Assembly (NCBI RefSeq): GCF_027579695.1
Contig: NC_083576.1
Location: forward strand, 33,574,260-33,638,259
Direction: 5' to 3'
Source of the DNA: Neoarius graeffei
Lineage: Eukaryota > Chordata > Actinopteri > Siluriformes > Ariidae
Length of the DNA stretch: 64,000 nucleotides
In this document: positions 46,001 to 55,232 of the stretch, in pieces
Position numbering within the stretch: the first letter of the stretch is position 1
Layout: every line of letters starts with the position of its first letter
The notes under the pieces: model-generated
Database searches by the model: none
What the model was told of the DNA's origin: nothing
What the model saw: only the letters and a program-made list of their open reading frames with translations
Position numbers and translations under genes: made by a program

Positions 46001-46928
46001 CCCTCTCCCACTAATCTGCACCTGTGGCTTGGAAAGGACCCATCTTGCCCCCTGTGTACAACCCCTGCAACACTCAAACACATTCTGGTTGGCTGCAAGA
46101 CTAGCCTCACTCAAGGCAGATACACTTGGAGACATAACCAAGTTCTCAAGTGTTTGGCCGACAAACTTGAGCGCAAGAGAGTAGCAACTAACAGCAAGCT
46201 CATCAGCATCCAGAATGCGCACAGTCACCAGTCATTGTTTGTGCGGGAGGGAGATAAGCATGGGGGGGGCCCTCAAGCGTGGATCTGTCCCCACTGAATG
46301 CAGCCAGGGACTGGCAGATGAGAGTGGATCTAGACCAGAGGCTCATTTTCCCTCCAGAGATTGCAATAACAACCCTTCGTCCAGACATCATCCTCTGGTC
46401 TAATTCCTGCCGGCTCGCCTACATCATTGAGCTAACAGTTCCCTGGGAGGATGCCCTTGAAGAAGCCTTTGAGCGCAAGAAGCTGCGTTATTCTGACCTT
46501 GCAGCTGAGGCAGAGGACAAAGGTTGGAAGATAAGGGTGCATCCAGTGGAGGTGGGCTGCAGGGGCTTTGTGGCAAGCACAACAGCAAAGCTCCTTAGGG
46601 AGATTGGAGTCAGGGGGCAGGCGCACAGACAAGCCATCAAAGAACTGGCCAACACTGCAGAGAGAACAAGCCATTGGTTATGGCTGAAGAGAGGCGATAC
46701 CATCTGGGCTGCTAGGAACAGCTAGCAGCAGGACACACACCCAGGCCTGATCAACCTGTGGTGGGCCTGCCTCAGCAGAGGGTGTGTTGTGTTAAGTGGC
46801 CGAAACACCCGGTGACACTCAGGTACACAACTGACGATGTGTCCCGCTGTAAAAGCTGTGTAGCACCCACCTGTCCTACAAATGATGCAAATACTAGGGA
46901 TATGTAACATCAAGTCCTTTCAATGAAT
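43006..46928 (+). mobile_element. LINE with restriction-like endonuclease (R2/NeSL/HERO-like)
   Basis: Starts GGTTAGCGTCCCACAC and ends ...CCTTTCAATGAAT, with ~320-bp direct repeats on both sides. It encodes an N-terminal zinc finger, a YMDD reverse transcriptase, a CCHC motif and a C-terminal PD-(D/E)XK-type endonuclease. This order is typical of the R2-like superclade and differs from the AP-endonuclease LINEs elsewhere in the window. Confidence 0.8.
43245..46725 (+). pseudogene. RLE-type LINE polyprotein, several lesions
   Basis: Order: zinc finger CICGWSKV...HQGLKKC (43245-43313); proline-rich linker (43,500-43,745); basic region KQWRKATKMERVG. Reverse transcriptase follows with ASAPGPNGIPYRF, FLDLANAFGSVP, GIMAGCTISPLAF and RAYMDDMTII (catalytic YMDD about 45,053). 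Then a thumb, and CPLCTTPATLKHILVGC (46,047-46,097). The endonuclease shows RPDIILWS...YIIELTVPWE and FERKKLRYSDL (46,380-46,495). In-frame stops are at 43744-43746, 44041-44043 and 44560-44562, and frameshifts near 43,400, 45,550 and 46,270. The enzyme would nick DNA with the C-terminal endonuclease and prime reverse transcription there. The copy is inactive. Confidence 0.85.
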
Positions 46929-47243
46929 CAGGTACTGAGCGATATTAATTCATGAAACAGGAAGCATAAGGATGAGGAAAAAAAACAGTTCAAATCGGGA
47001 AGCCGCGCACACCTGCGCCAGGCTGCACAAATGCGCGCAGCTTCCCGACCCAAACCGCCTCTCTCTCATCCTTACACTTCATGCCTCATGCTCCATGAAC
47101 CAACATCGCTATTTTTTTTTTAATCGGATCTGCGCGATTCAGCCGTGAAAAAGGCGGCATCCGCCGAAAGGCACGCTGTTTGCATCCCTGCACGGAGGCC
47201 AGGGGACAGGGCAGGAATATTTTTGTTGATCTGAGTGATCCGG
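46929..47243 (+). repeat. direct repeat right of the RLE-type LINE
   Basis: Second copy of 42678-43005, starting CAGGTACTGAGCG and ending GAGTGATCCGG, then continuing into sequence not present at the left copy. This is the pattern expected if the LINE lies between two copies of its target. Confidence 0.88.
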
Positions 47244-47560
47244 TGCGATTTCGTGACCCCCCCCTGTTGAAGACCTCTGCGCTAAGCGACTGAAAGCTGA
47301 GGTAAGGATTAGTATTATAATTTTGGGTGTATCAATTATTGATTATCATAATTCTGACTCGTTTCGCCATTTTGAATGTTTTCATCTCGGACTCTGGAAG
47401 CATTGTATCTCAATCAATCTCGAAAAATATCAGCAAAAAAAAAAAAACTAGCTTGCAACGGACTTTAGCTAGATCTATGATGAACTTTCAATGTATGATA
47501 CAAAAATAATACTTCTTTCAACAGATCATTAGCCTTTGAGCAGAATTGTTTTTAACTTAC

Positions 47561-47754
47561 CAGGAAGTGTTATCCAGCCGACCGCTTTCAGTTTCATGAG
47601 GGCTGAATGAACTCTCACTCTCAGAATCATCTGACCCGTCAGAGTAAAGACAAGATCCATGTTCATGTGAATTTTCAGCTATCGGTTCGAATTGATAAGG
47701 TCTAACTTCACATCTCTGTGAAACATCGGGAATGTCACTGTTGATGGTGTCCAT
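47561..47754 (-). pseudogene. acidic exon 1, P2X7-like family, with splice donor
   Basis: On the minus strand ATG at 47754 begins MDTINSDIPDVSQ, then VRPYQFEPIAENS, a serine/acidic run (SDGSDDSESESS) and GRLDNTS. It ends at CCTG|GTAAGT, a consensus splice donor. From memory, the PY-x-FEP motif, acidic run and R-L-x-N-T-x-W ending match exon 1 of fish 'P2X purinoceptor 7-like' proteins, which carry the cysteine-rich ballast domain found at the P2X7 C-terminus. Only this exon is present; it is open. It reads inward from the right end of the TTAA element. Confidence 0.5.
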
Positions 47755-48215
47755 TTCGGTAACCTGTTTACATTAGATTCCCAAGCGCTGGCTCCTTGAA
47801 AAGTTTTTGTGACGTCACGGGTCACGTGACCACCTAGCTCATTAACGAATCCTTGTTTTACGCTGATGTATAGAAAAACTTGAATAATGTGATGATTTTC
47901 ACATTTTGACGCCCTGCAGTGATTTAGATGGCATTTCTTATGTCCTTTATACATAATTATGCCCAGGTAAAAATCCATGTCCCATATCCTTTAAAGGCGT
48001 CACGCAGTGGCAATAAAAGTTGCATTATTCTGCACCAGAATGCTTTCAAGATTCGAAATAAATTGACCGTTGATTTTTCAAAAGCTTCCCACGGTTGTAA
48101 TCGGTCCTTATTTGATCATGCCCATCACTTGAAATTTTCCGCGTTCGCAGCGCCCCCTGTCGGTCAATGGAACAGCTGCGTGACGTCATACCAGTAACCA
48201 CTCGGTGCAGTTGCA

Positions 48216-48446
48216 ATGACGGACACACCAGAAAATAGGAGCGATGCTGAGGAAATTAGCTTTGATTTTACCGATACAGAAGAAGAAAATGGCCCACAAG
48301 TAGAGATTTTGACAGCTGAATGTCCTGGTGGTATCCAGCCTTACAGATTTGAACCTGAGTGCTCATCTTCAGAAGAAAATGAGGACAGTTCTGACGACAG
48401 AAACGAAGATGAGAATGAAGACCGGCGACTTGAAGACTTGTTTTAG
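48216..48446 (+). pseudogene. acidic exon 1, P2X7-like family, second copy
   Basis: ATG at 48216 gives MTDTPENRSDAEE, then GGIQPYRFEPECSSSEENED, a run of D/E/R and RRLEDLF before TAG. It shares the PY-x-FEP motif, acidic run and R-R/G-L end with the minus-strand exon at 47,561-47,754. The ATGs of the two copies are 461 bp apart and diverge. The splice donor expected after R-L-x-N-T is lost (GACTTGTTTTAG). It may be a decayed first exon. Confidence 0.5.
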
Positions 48447-48977
48447 TTGGTTTCTCTGACTAAATCACTACTTGTGTGTATTTTTAAAGACCATTTTCAC
48501 TTGAATTAGAATGCTGTGTGATTAATCTATGATTATGTGTAATACTGATAGCTGTAGGGGGTGAAAGTATAGCTAGAAAGATTGAATTCTAGCAACTTAA
48601 CAGCTTGCGATCTCGCGAAATGCAGTGGGCCTTCTGATACAGTAGACCCCTTGATATTCCAGTTTTCATCATTTTCCTTTTATTGCGGTTGATTTTAACT
48701 TGATATTCAGTATGTTATAGGCTGGGAGTATTGAGCTTTGTATTGTATTGTTTAGTAAACGTACAATCGTCAGTAATAAGTGATAATTATTAGTTAAAGG
48801 CAGCTCTGTGGCGTAAATCTTTCAATTAATCTTCTGTCATCCATTTGCTAAAATTATGTGCCACATGTGTTATCAAGACAACACTTCATGTGACAAAGAA
48901 AGATATGACAAATACATAAATGTATGAAAATCATTTTGTACAATTAATGATTGATACATAGAAACACTTAAAACGTG

Positions 48978-49287
48978 TGTGGCAGCGGGGGCGTGGTCAA
49001 GCGCCGGTCTGTGACAGGAGGGGGGAGCCAGGGAAGGCAAGTGGCAGAAATCACTACACCTGACGGTAATTAACCTGTGTTTTGTGTGTTTTCCCAGTAA
49101 CCGCGCCCTATTTAAGGAGGCAGAGCAGAGAAGAGCTCATCCCGGGGCAAGAACACAGTGTGTGTGTTTCGCTATCAGATTAAAACTGGCGGTTATACTG
49201 AAAAGTCTGGCAATAAAAAGCCTATTTGTATCTGAAGCGTTGTCCTGCCGTCCTCTGTGCTCCACCCACACTTCAGAGAGCTCTACA
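48978..49287 (+). repeat. LTR, left arm of the palindrome
   Basis: 310 bp, TGTGGCAGCGGGG to AGCTCTACA. About 75-80% similar by eye to the LTRs at 37120 and 41731, with the same CGTGGTCAAGCGCCGGTC block and polyadenylation region (AATAAA at 49212-49217). Confidence 0.9.
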
Positions 49288-49334
49288 GTGGTGCCAAAAC
49301 CCGGGACAAGGTGGAGCACCAACCTCGCAGCCCC

Positions 49335-49691
49335 ATGGAATCCTCCCCGTTCGCGGACCTGGTCCACGCCCTCGCCACGGCTCAGCAAAGCCAGCACCAG
49401 GCGCTCGTCACGCTCCGAAAGGAGCAAGAGCGGCGCTTCGAAGCCCTGGTGCTGGCCCAGCAGGAAGATCGCGAGGCGCTCCGGCATCTCCTCGCGTCGG
49501 CGGGGTCCACCAGCGCCCCGGCCGCGGGCCCGTCTCCCCTCACCGTGACCAAGATGGGCCCGCAGGACGACCCCGAGGCGTTTCTCACATTGTTCGAGCA
49601 GGTCGCCGAAGCCTCGGGGTGGCCGATGGAGCAGCGCGCGGCGCGCCTCCTCCCCCTCCTGACGGGAGAGGCGCAGCTGGCCGCGCTATAA
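49335..49691 (+). pseudogene. gag: gag 5' fragment, left arm
   Basis: MESSPFADLVHALATAQ through LLPLLTGEAQLAAL ends at TAA (49,689-49,691) where the 37.8-kb copy has CAG. It is the N-terminal part of a Gmr1-type Gag and stops shortly before the palindrome centre. Nothing of pol is present. Confidence 0.85.
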
Positions 49692-49708
49692 CTCCCCGCC
49701 AACCGCCG

Positions 49709-50118
49709 CGGAGGACGGCCCGGTGAAGGTCCGCGTAGGCCAGCCGGCGGTTGGCGGGGAGTTATAGCGCGGCCAGCTGCGCCTCTCCCGTCAGGAGGGG
49801 GAGGAGGCGCGCCGCGCGCTGCTCCATCGGCCACCCCGAGGTTTCGGCGACCTGCTCGAACAATGTGAGAAACGCCTCGGGGTCGTCCTGCGGGCCCATC
49901 TTGGTCACGGTGAGGGGAGACGGGCCCGCGGCCGGGGCGCTGGTGGACCCCGCCGACGCGAGGAGATGCCGGAGCGCCTCGCGATCTTCCTGCTGGGCCA
50001 GCACCAGGGCTTCGAAGCGCCGCTCTTGCTCCTTTCGGAGCGTGACGAGCGCCTGGTGCTGGCTTTGCTGAGCCGTGGCGAGGGCGTGGACCAGGTCCGC
50101 GAACGGGGAGGATTCCAT
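49709..50118 (-). pseudogene. gag: gag 5' fragment, right arm and spacer
   Basis: Inverted copy of the left-arm gag. It extends 36 bp further, through the spacer, into LAYADLHRAVL, the next segment of Gag (compare 37,848-37,880). It carries the same TAA stop. That the right arm is longer shows the direction in which the palindrome formed. Confidence 0.8.
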
Positions 50119-50165
50119 GGGGCTGCGAGGTTGGTGCTCCACCTTGTCCCGGGTTTTGGCACCAC

Positions 50166-50475
50166 TGTAGAGCTCTCTGAAGTGTGGGTGGAGCACAGAG
50201 GACGGCAGGACAACGCTTCAGATACAAATAGGCTTTTTATTGCCAGACTTTTCAGTATAACCGCCAGTTTTAATCTGATAGCGAAACACACACACTGTGT
50301 TCTTGTCCCGGGATGAGCTCTTCTCTGCTCTGCCTCCTTAAATAGGGCGCGGTTACTGGGAAAACACACAAAACACAGGTTAATTACCGTCAGGTGTAGT
50401 GATTTCTGCCACTCGCCTTCCCTGGCTCCGCCCTCCTGTCACAGACCGGCGCTTGACCACGCCCCCGCTGCCACA
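50166..50475 (-). repeat. LTR, right arm of the palindrome
   Basis: Inverted copy of 48978-49287 with a few differences (for example GGAGGGCGGAG versus GGAGGGGGGAG). Confidence 0.9.
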
Positions 50476-51050
50476 ATGTGTTTTTTAAAAAAATAATTTT
50501 TTTCTATCAATACCTAGCCATGACCTTGAAATCAGATCCATTGATAACAAAAGTCACAAATAGTGTTCAGTGTTCGTTGTTACAGCCAAACACAACACAC
50601 CGATTAGGCATTTTGTATCACAGAATATTAATACATCATTTCATAGTGTTTTGAGTGTTCAAAACTATCCACAAACTGAATAAATCCACAAAATCCGCAA
50701 TGTAAACAACTCTGGTAAACGCACGCTATAGAGAAAACATGGGGACAGGCCAGCATCACCCAAGGGAGGTTACTGGTATGACGTCACACACAAGTTGACC
50801 TAGTTAACGGCTGGCTGCCTAAATTTGGCTGTGCGCGTCAACTTTAAATGCTTGTAGCGGGCGCATCGTGACACTGAGATCGCGGGAAACCGAGGGGCTT
50901 GAATAACCCACCAAACCCGACATTTTGACACATGATATAGCCTGATTGCTGAAATTACCGCACGAGGCCTTTAAAGAAAATGAGATGTGAGATATTAGTG
51001 TGAGCACTGAGGAATAATCTAGAAGTTACTGAACTCTATCAGGATCGATT

Positions 51051-51088
51051 CATTCTCACAGTCATGTAAAGACATGACTGTGAGAATG
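51051..51088. repeat. perfect 17-bp stem hairpin
   Basis: CATTCTCACAGTCATGT, a 4-base loop AAAG, then ACATGACTGTGAGAATG. All 17 pairs match. Confidence 0.95.
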
Positions 51089-52260
51089 AAGTGAAAATGG
51101 CAAAGAATATGAGAAAATAATACTGTTTCAACAACTGTCCTAAACAGAAAGGAAGAAGAAACATACCAAACAGAAAGTTACACTGTATTAGAGAAAATTT
51201 AAATAATCTCCGTAAAAAATACTTATATAGTAAAAGAGCCGTTAAAAAAATAATCAGAGACTGCACTGGAAAAGGAAAAAAAACAACAGTTAAGGGGAGC
51301 GCTATAAAGATATGTAAGGAATGTGGGTAAAGTTGAGAAAATAAGACGGGGGGGGAGTCAGCCAAATACACGCGATGTGAGTGGCAATATGGCTGCCAGA
51401 TAGCGTCACTTATCTCTACAGCGGGGAATGGGCTATTAGCCCTCCAGATTTTTATGCAGTGCTCAGTGGTAAATCTTGACAGTGTTGCGCTGGCAACCAA
51501 TCACTGATAACCATTGTCAGACACGCCCCAACTCCGGGCTATGATTGACTTAGTAGAGGAAGCCTTTTTGTGATTGGAAACTACTGGCCAACTGGATATT
51601 GCAGGAGGCGGGTTCTATTCGACTGTGGTTTCGAGTAGATTGTGAGAGTCGTGCAGGAGGCGGGTTCTGTTCCATTGTGTGGGGGGGCCGGACCCGAGGG
51701 TAACGGAGAGCTGTGTTTGGTTGGTTTGTAGACAGGAGGTGAAAGATTTCATCTGATTGGTCCATCTAGACTCATCATAAACTGGTTGGTTAGAGCAACA
51801 GCTAGCTAGCCAAGGCTGTTGTAAGATAATTAAATAGGGAGAACGGAAAGTGGTTATTTGGTAAAAAAGAAAAAAAAAAGTTTAGGTTTAAATGTTGCAC
51901 CTAGGCTGTCTGTGATTAAAGTTTTGGACACATTTGGTGAGGTAAGTAGTTTAATATTGGCTGTAGACTGGGAAAATTTATACTCGATAACCACACGCAG
52001 CCCACTGTTCACCCGGCAACAGTGCTAGCTGGCTATTCAGCTAATGTCTGCCGTTGCTTTAGCTTGGTTTTGTTTTGTTGCTAGGGAGCAGTGTATACTG
52101 ACTCGATATTTATCTCGGCAGAAATCTTTACAGTATAAGACTGCAAATGTTAATGCTGTACAATATGCAGGTTACTAGAATACATGTAATATGAGGACCA
52201 GTTCTGCAATGCAACTTTATTAATTCTCCCACAGGGTTTTTCAGAATTAACTTTTTTTTT
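51089..52260. other. unassigned sequence, possibly single-copy
   Basis: No ORF is supported. A GCAGGAGGCGGGTTCT block occurs twice (51601-51616 and 51653-51668). GTGAGGTAAGTAG at 51938-51950 is donor-like. It could include an untranslated exon of a host gene, but nothing proves it. Confidence 0.35.
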
Positions 52261-52267
52261 CATACAA

Positions 52268-52422
52268 TTAGCCTAACCTGCATGTCTTTGGAGTGTGGGG
52301 GAAACCCACGCAGGCAACATGCAAACTCCACACAGAAAGGCCCTCGTCGGCCGCTGGGCTCGAACCTAGGACCTTCTTGCTGTGAGGCGACAGTACTAAA
52401 CACTACGCCACCGTACTGCCCA
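52268..52422 (-). mobile_element. SINE head fragment
   Basis: On the minus strand GGGCAGTACGGTGGCGTAG, GGTTCGAGCCC-type box B and the core up to ATGCAGGTTAGGC are present. The 3' half is absent. Confidence 0.85.
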
Positions 52423-52708
52423 AGACACTACTGCTCTTCACCAGTATTTACAGATTTCACCAGGGTAGCTTAGCTGGCTTACCGTGGTTTAGCCCCTATC
52501 TTGTTCGCCACATCTTCACGTGTTTTAACCCCATCATTGCATTGAACTAAGTTTGATCATAAAGATCAGCAAAAGCCAAAATATAACAAGTAGGAGAGCT
52601 TTTCATCGTGCTATGCAGGAAGGATTATTGCTTGTGTTTAACATCTGATATGTGACACGATTGAACATACTAAGGACAAGAGGAATATAAAATCGCTCCA
52701 CGTTATTA

Positions 52709-54437
52709 CCGGTGTCACGGTCTGAATTTACCACCAGTCTGAATTTACCAGGTAAATTTATACTGTAGCAGCCACGGTCTGAATTTACCACAGTATAAAT
52801 TTACCAACTTGGTATAATTGGGCCTAGTCTGAATTTACCAGCCTAATATGGATTTATGTTCATACTTGAATTATTTACACTTTCTTGATGAATATTGATT
52901 TGTTTAAGTAAGACTCCTCATGATTATAATAATTTAGTTATTCTATCAAATTTACCAACTTGGTATAGGGCAATTCCATGTAAATGTCAACCTCACCATG
53001 CAAAAATAAAGCAACATGTAATACATCAAAACCACTCCCAGAGATATCACCTAGGCCTGTATTTTACAGATGTGAATAAGTTGAACCAATTTGTAACCAA
53101 CCTAATATGTCACTGTCAGTCTTTCTTATAATGTAAACCCCAAGCTAAAATCAACTTTGATCATGTACAATTATTGCCACAAGCCACAGAAATGTATGCT
53201 AAAATCCACAAAACAATAGCCATCCTAAATATTATTTAAGAACTTTGATAGTTTTAGCTGATATTTAGAGAGTTTTTCAAAGGGTTATGGTGGTTAAATT
53301 GCTGATTTTCTAAACATATGCCATGTCTATTTCAGACGCGTCACATCCATAACGGAATTTCGTCACATCCATAACGCTGACTTTTCCTTCCGAAACTCTG
53401 CATGAAATACAAAATATTTTAAACAAAGATTTTTTAATATTCACCTTGGACCCCTCTATCAAATGGATATCTCCATTTCGACATTAGGTTTACAATTTCA
53501 CAGAGTTTGATAAAAATGTACAGTCACCCAAGAAAAGTGATACTTTTTCTGTCACATCCATAACACATCTTTTATTGGCATTTTCTGGCATGCCCTAGAT
53601 GTACTATGGGAATTGTTCTTGTTCTATCACTTCTCCAGTATGGTACAGCCTTAAAATATGCAACACCTGTTTAAATACTGGGAGACAATAAAACATGCAC
53701 TGGGTCATTTGTTGCCATTTTGAGTTCAAGTGTCGCGTCCATAACGCTGGAATTGCTCTATAATTAGACTGCTGTCATTGGGCCTTGTCAGAATTTACCA
53801 GCCCAATATGATAGATTTATGATCATACTTGATCCACAAATAAATTTTCACTTTATCTTGATGAATATTGATTTGTTTGAGTGAGACTCATCATGATTAT
53901 AATAGTTATTCTGTCAAATTTACCAACCTGGTATAATTAGACTCCTGTCATTGGACCTAGTCAGAATTTACCAGCCCAATATGATATGGGATTTATGTTC
54001 ATACTTGATCCACAAATAAATTTTCACTTTATTTTGATGAATGAATGAATGAATGACCCGTGTTTTAGTTCCAGTTTATGCACTAAGTAGGCTGATCAGG
54101 AGCAGCCAGGAATGATGAACTTTATCTTCATGAATATTGATTTAAGTATATATGAAAGAACGAAGTCAGAATGTAAAGTGTTTTGAACAACTTTATTAAC
54201 TTCATTTACACATACTAATAAAATTAAATCCAAATCATTCTTGTCTACTGATAATCAAATCTCACAATTGTAGTCACAATTCGCGTTCTATTAGTCCACA
54301 AATGTGTTGAAATGCTCGGTACAAAATCGCAGCAAGAAATGGTAAATTTAGACTTCCCGGAAGTTGACCGGGAAAAAAAAAAAATCGGTCTGCGCATGGT
54401 AAACTTATACCAGCGCACAATCAGACCGTGACCCCGG
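52709..54437. mobile_element. TIR element built of AT-rich tandem units
   Basis: CCGGTGTCACGGTCTGA at 52709-52725 and its inverse at 54421-54437 (16 of 17 match) bound the region. Between them CTGAATTTACCA-type motifs recur many times. A unit of about 180 bp (CAATTTACCAACTTGGTATAA... CATGATTATAATA) is repeated at about 52,795, 53,763 and 53,944. A separate element is nested at 52968-53758. There is no long ORF. Confidence 0.6.
52968..53758. mobile_element. 791-bp nested element with TATA duplication
   Basis: The ends GGGCAATTCCA and (inverse) GAGCAATTCCA are flanked by TATA at 52964-52967 and 53759-53762; a TA duplication is equally possible. The motif TCACATCCATAAC occurs at 53,340, 53,364 and 53,553, with TCGCGTCCATAACG at 53,733. 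There is no ORF; the superfamily is unknown. Confidence 0.6.
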
Positions 54438-54833
54438 CGAACCATAGTATCATTCTTGGAATGACGATCGCATTTTTAGAAAATCTCAATTTAAATTTAG
54501 GAAGTCTTGAAACTGCTCTGTTGAGCTAGCATCAAACCCTGGATTTGATTCGGCTAGCGAGTTAGTTTCTTCAGCTACAGTTATCGACATCTTAACGATC
54601 TTTTGGCCATTGCAAAATTAGAAAAGACTTTCCATACGTAAATTGTGCATGAATAACTACTCAAACTTCCACTGGAAAAAATGAGCTGATTCCTGATTAC
54701 TTAGCGTATCAGATCATGTGACATCATTCCACAAGTATTGTCCACCTTTGTCCACAGTTATCAACACCATTCCACAGTTATCGACATCCAGATGATTGAT
54801 TATAAAAAAAGTTGGTATGTGGTATTAACATTC
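54438..54833. other. unassigned sequence with repeated CAGTTATCGACATC motif
   Basis: CAGTTATCGACATC occurs at about 54,579 and 54,775, with CCACAGTTATCAACACC at about 54,755. Related motifs (GTGTCGATAATGGTGG, 60,156; CAGTTATTGACAGTCC, 62,571) suggest old copies of one MITE family. Confidence 0.4.
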
Positions 54834-54900
54834 ATCCATCCATTATCTGTAGCTGCATATTCTGTCCTACAGGGCCGCAGGCACGCTGCAGCCCATCCCT
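54834..54900 (-). repeat. SINE tail fragment
   Basis: ATCCATCCATTATCTGTAGCTGC and CAGGGCCGCAGGCA match, in reverse, the 3' end of the local SINE family. Confidence 0.7.
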
Positions 54901-54904
54901 GATC

Positions 54905-55205
54905 ATGTTTAACCTGTCAAATCTTTTTGTTCCACTTTCTACCCACTTTCTAAGTATTTTCGTAGATCACGTTTTGTTAATTGTTCATTTGTTGTTTTGT
55001 ATTAATTTCTAGTTTTGTAGTTTACCAATAAATGTCAGGCAGTTGACATTAACTACATGAAAATCCAGGTCAAAGGTCACATGTCATTCCTCAAACCAAA
55101 ACTTTATATTTTTACATCTAAAAATATAAAACGTCTACTAATATTGTAAATATCTACTGCATATATTACAACAAACTGGAAAATAAATTCTAAATGGAAT
55201 AGAAT
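54905..55205 (+). repeat. left inverted arm, outer part
   Basis: Matches the reverse complement of 62860-63010 and 63386-63510 (blocks TTTGTAGTTTACCAATAAATGTC and ATTACAACAAACTG). It is separated from its inner continuation at 59928 by a LINE. Confidence 0.75.
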
Positions 55206-55232
55206 TTAGAATTCTAAATTACTGCTGTCTAT

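Larger units (their letters stand above)
36613..47990. mobile_element. TTAA-flanked element with THAP and P2X7-like exons (Kolobok-like)
   Basis: Both ends read AGGATATGGGACATG pointing inward, directly flanked by TTAA at 36609-36612 and 47991-47994. The left part carries a THAP exon read rightward (42,363). The right part carries an acidic exon with a splice donor read leftward (47,754 to 47,561). TTAA duplication plus a THAP-type DNA-binding domain fits the Kolobok superfamily; piggyBac also uses TTAA but lacks THAP. Most of the 11.4 kb is later insertions (MITE plus Gmr1 element, and an RLE-type LINE). No catalytic transposase exon is left. Confidence 0.6.
48978..50475. mobile_element. palindromic LTR-gag insertion of a Gmr1 relative
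   Basis: Two 731-bp arms (48978-49708 and 49745-50475) are inverted copies with only a few differences, around a 36-bp spacer. Each arm is a 310-bp LTR, a tRNA-Phe-type primer site (TGGTGCCAAAACCCGG) and the first ~400 bp of gag. Flanks ACGTG (48973-48977) and ATGTG (50476-50480) resemble a 5-bp duplication with one change. The spacer continues the gag of the right arm, so the left arm looks like a fold-back copy of the right. Confidence 0.9.
47995..50970. mobile_element. second TTAA-flanked element
   Basis: The left end AGGCGTCACGCAGTGGCAAT and the inverted right end AGGCCTCGTGCGGTAAT are similar, flanked by TTAA at 47991-47994 and 50971-50974. The left TTAA is shared with the right end of the first TTAA element. 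It carries a P2X7-like exon near its left end and a 1.5-kb palindromic LTR-gag insertion. No transposase exon is seen. Confidence 0.5.

Noticed and set aside
49382..50227. 281-codon minus-strand ORF across the palindrome
   Set aside because: It is produced by the inverted LTR-gag arms read out of frame; its N-terminal half is LTR and antisense or shifted gag sequence.
51600..52000. host gene promoter and first exon
   Set aside because: CCAAT-like and GC-rich motifs and a donor-like GTAAGT are present, but no ORF or matching exon supports it.
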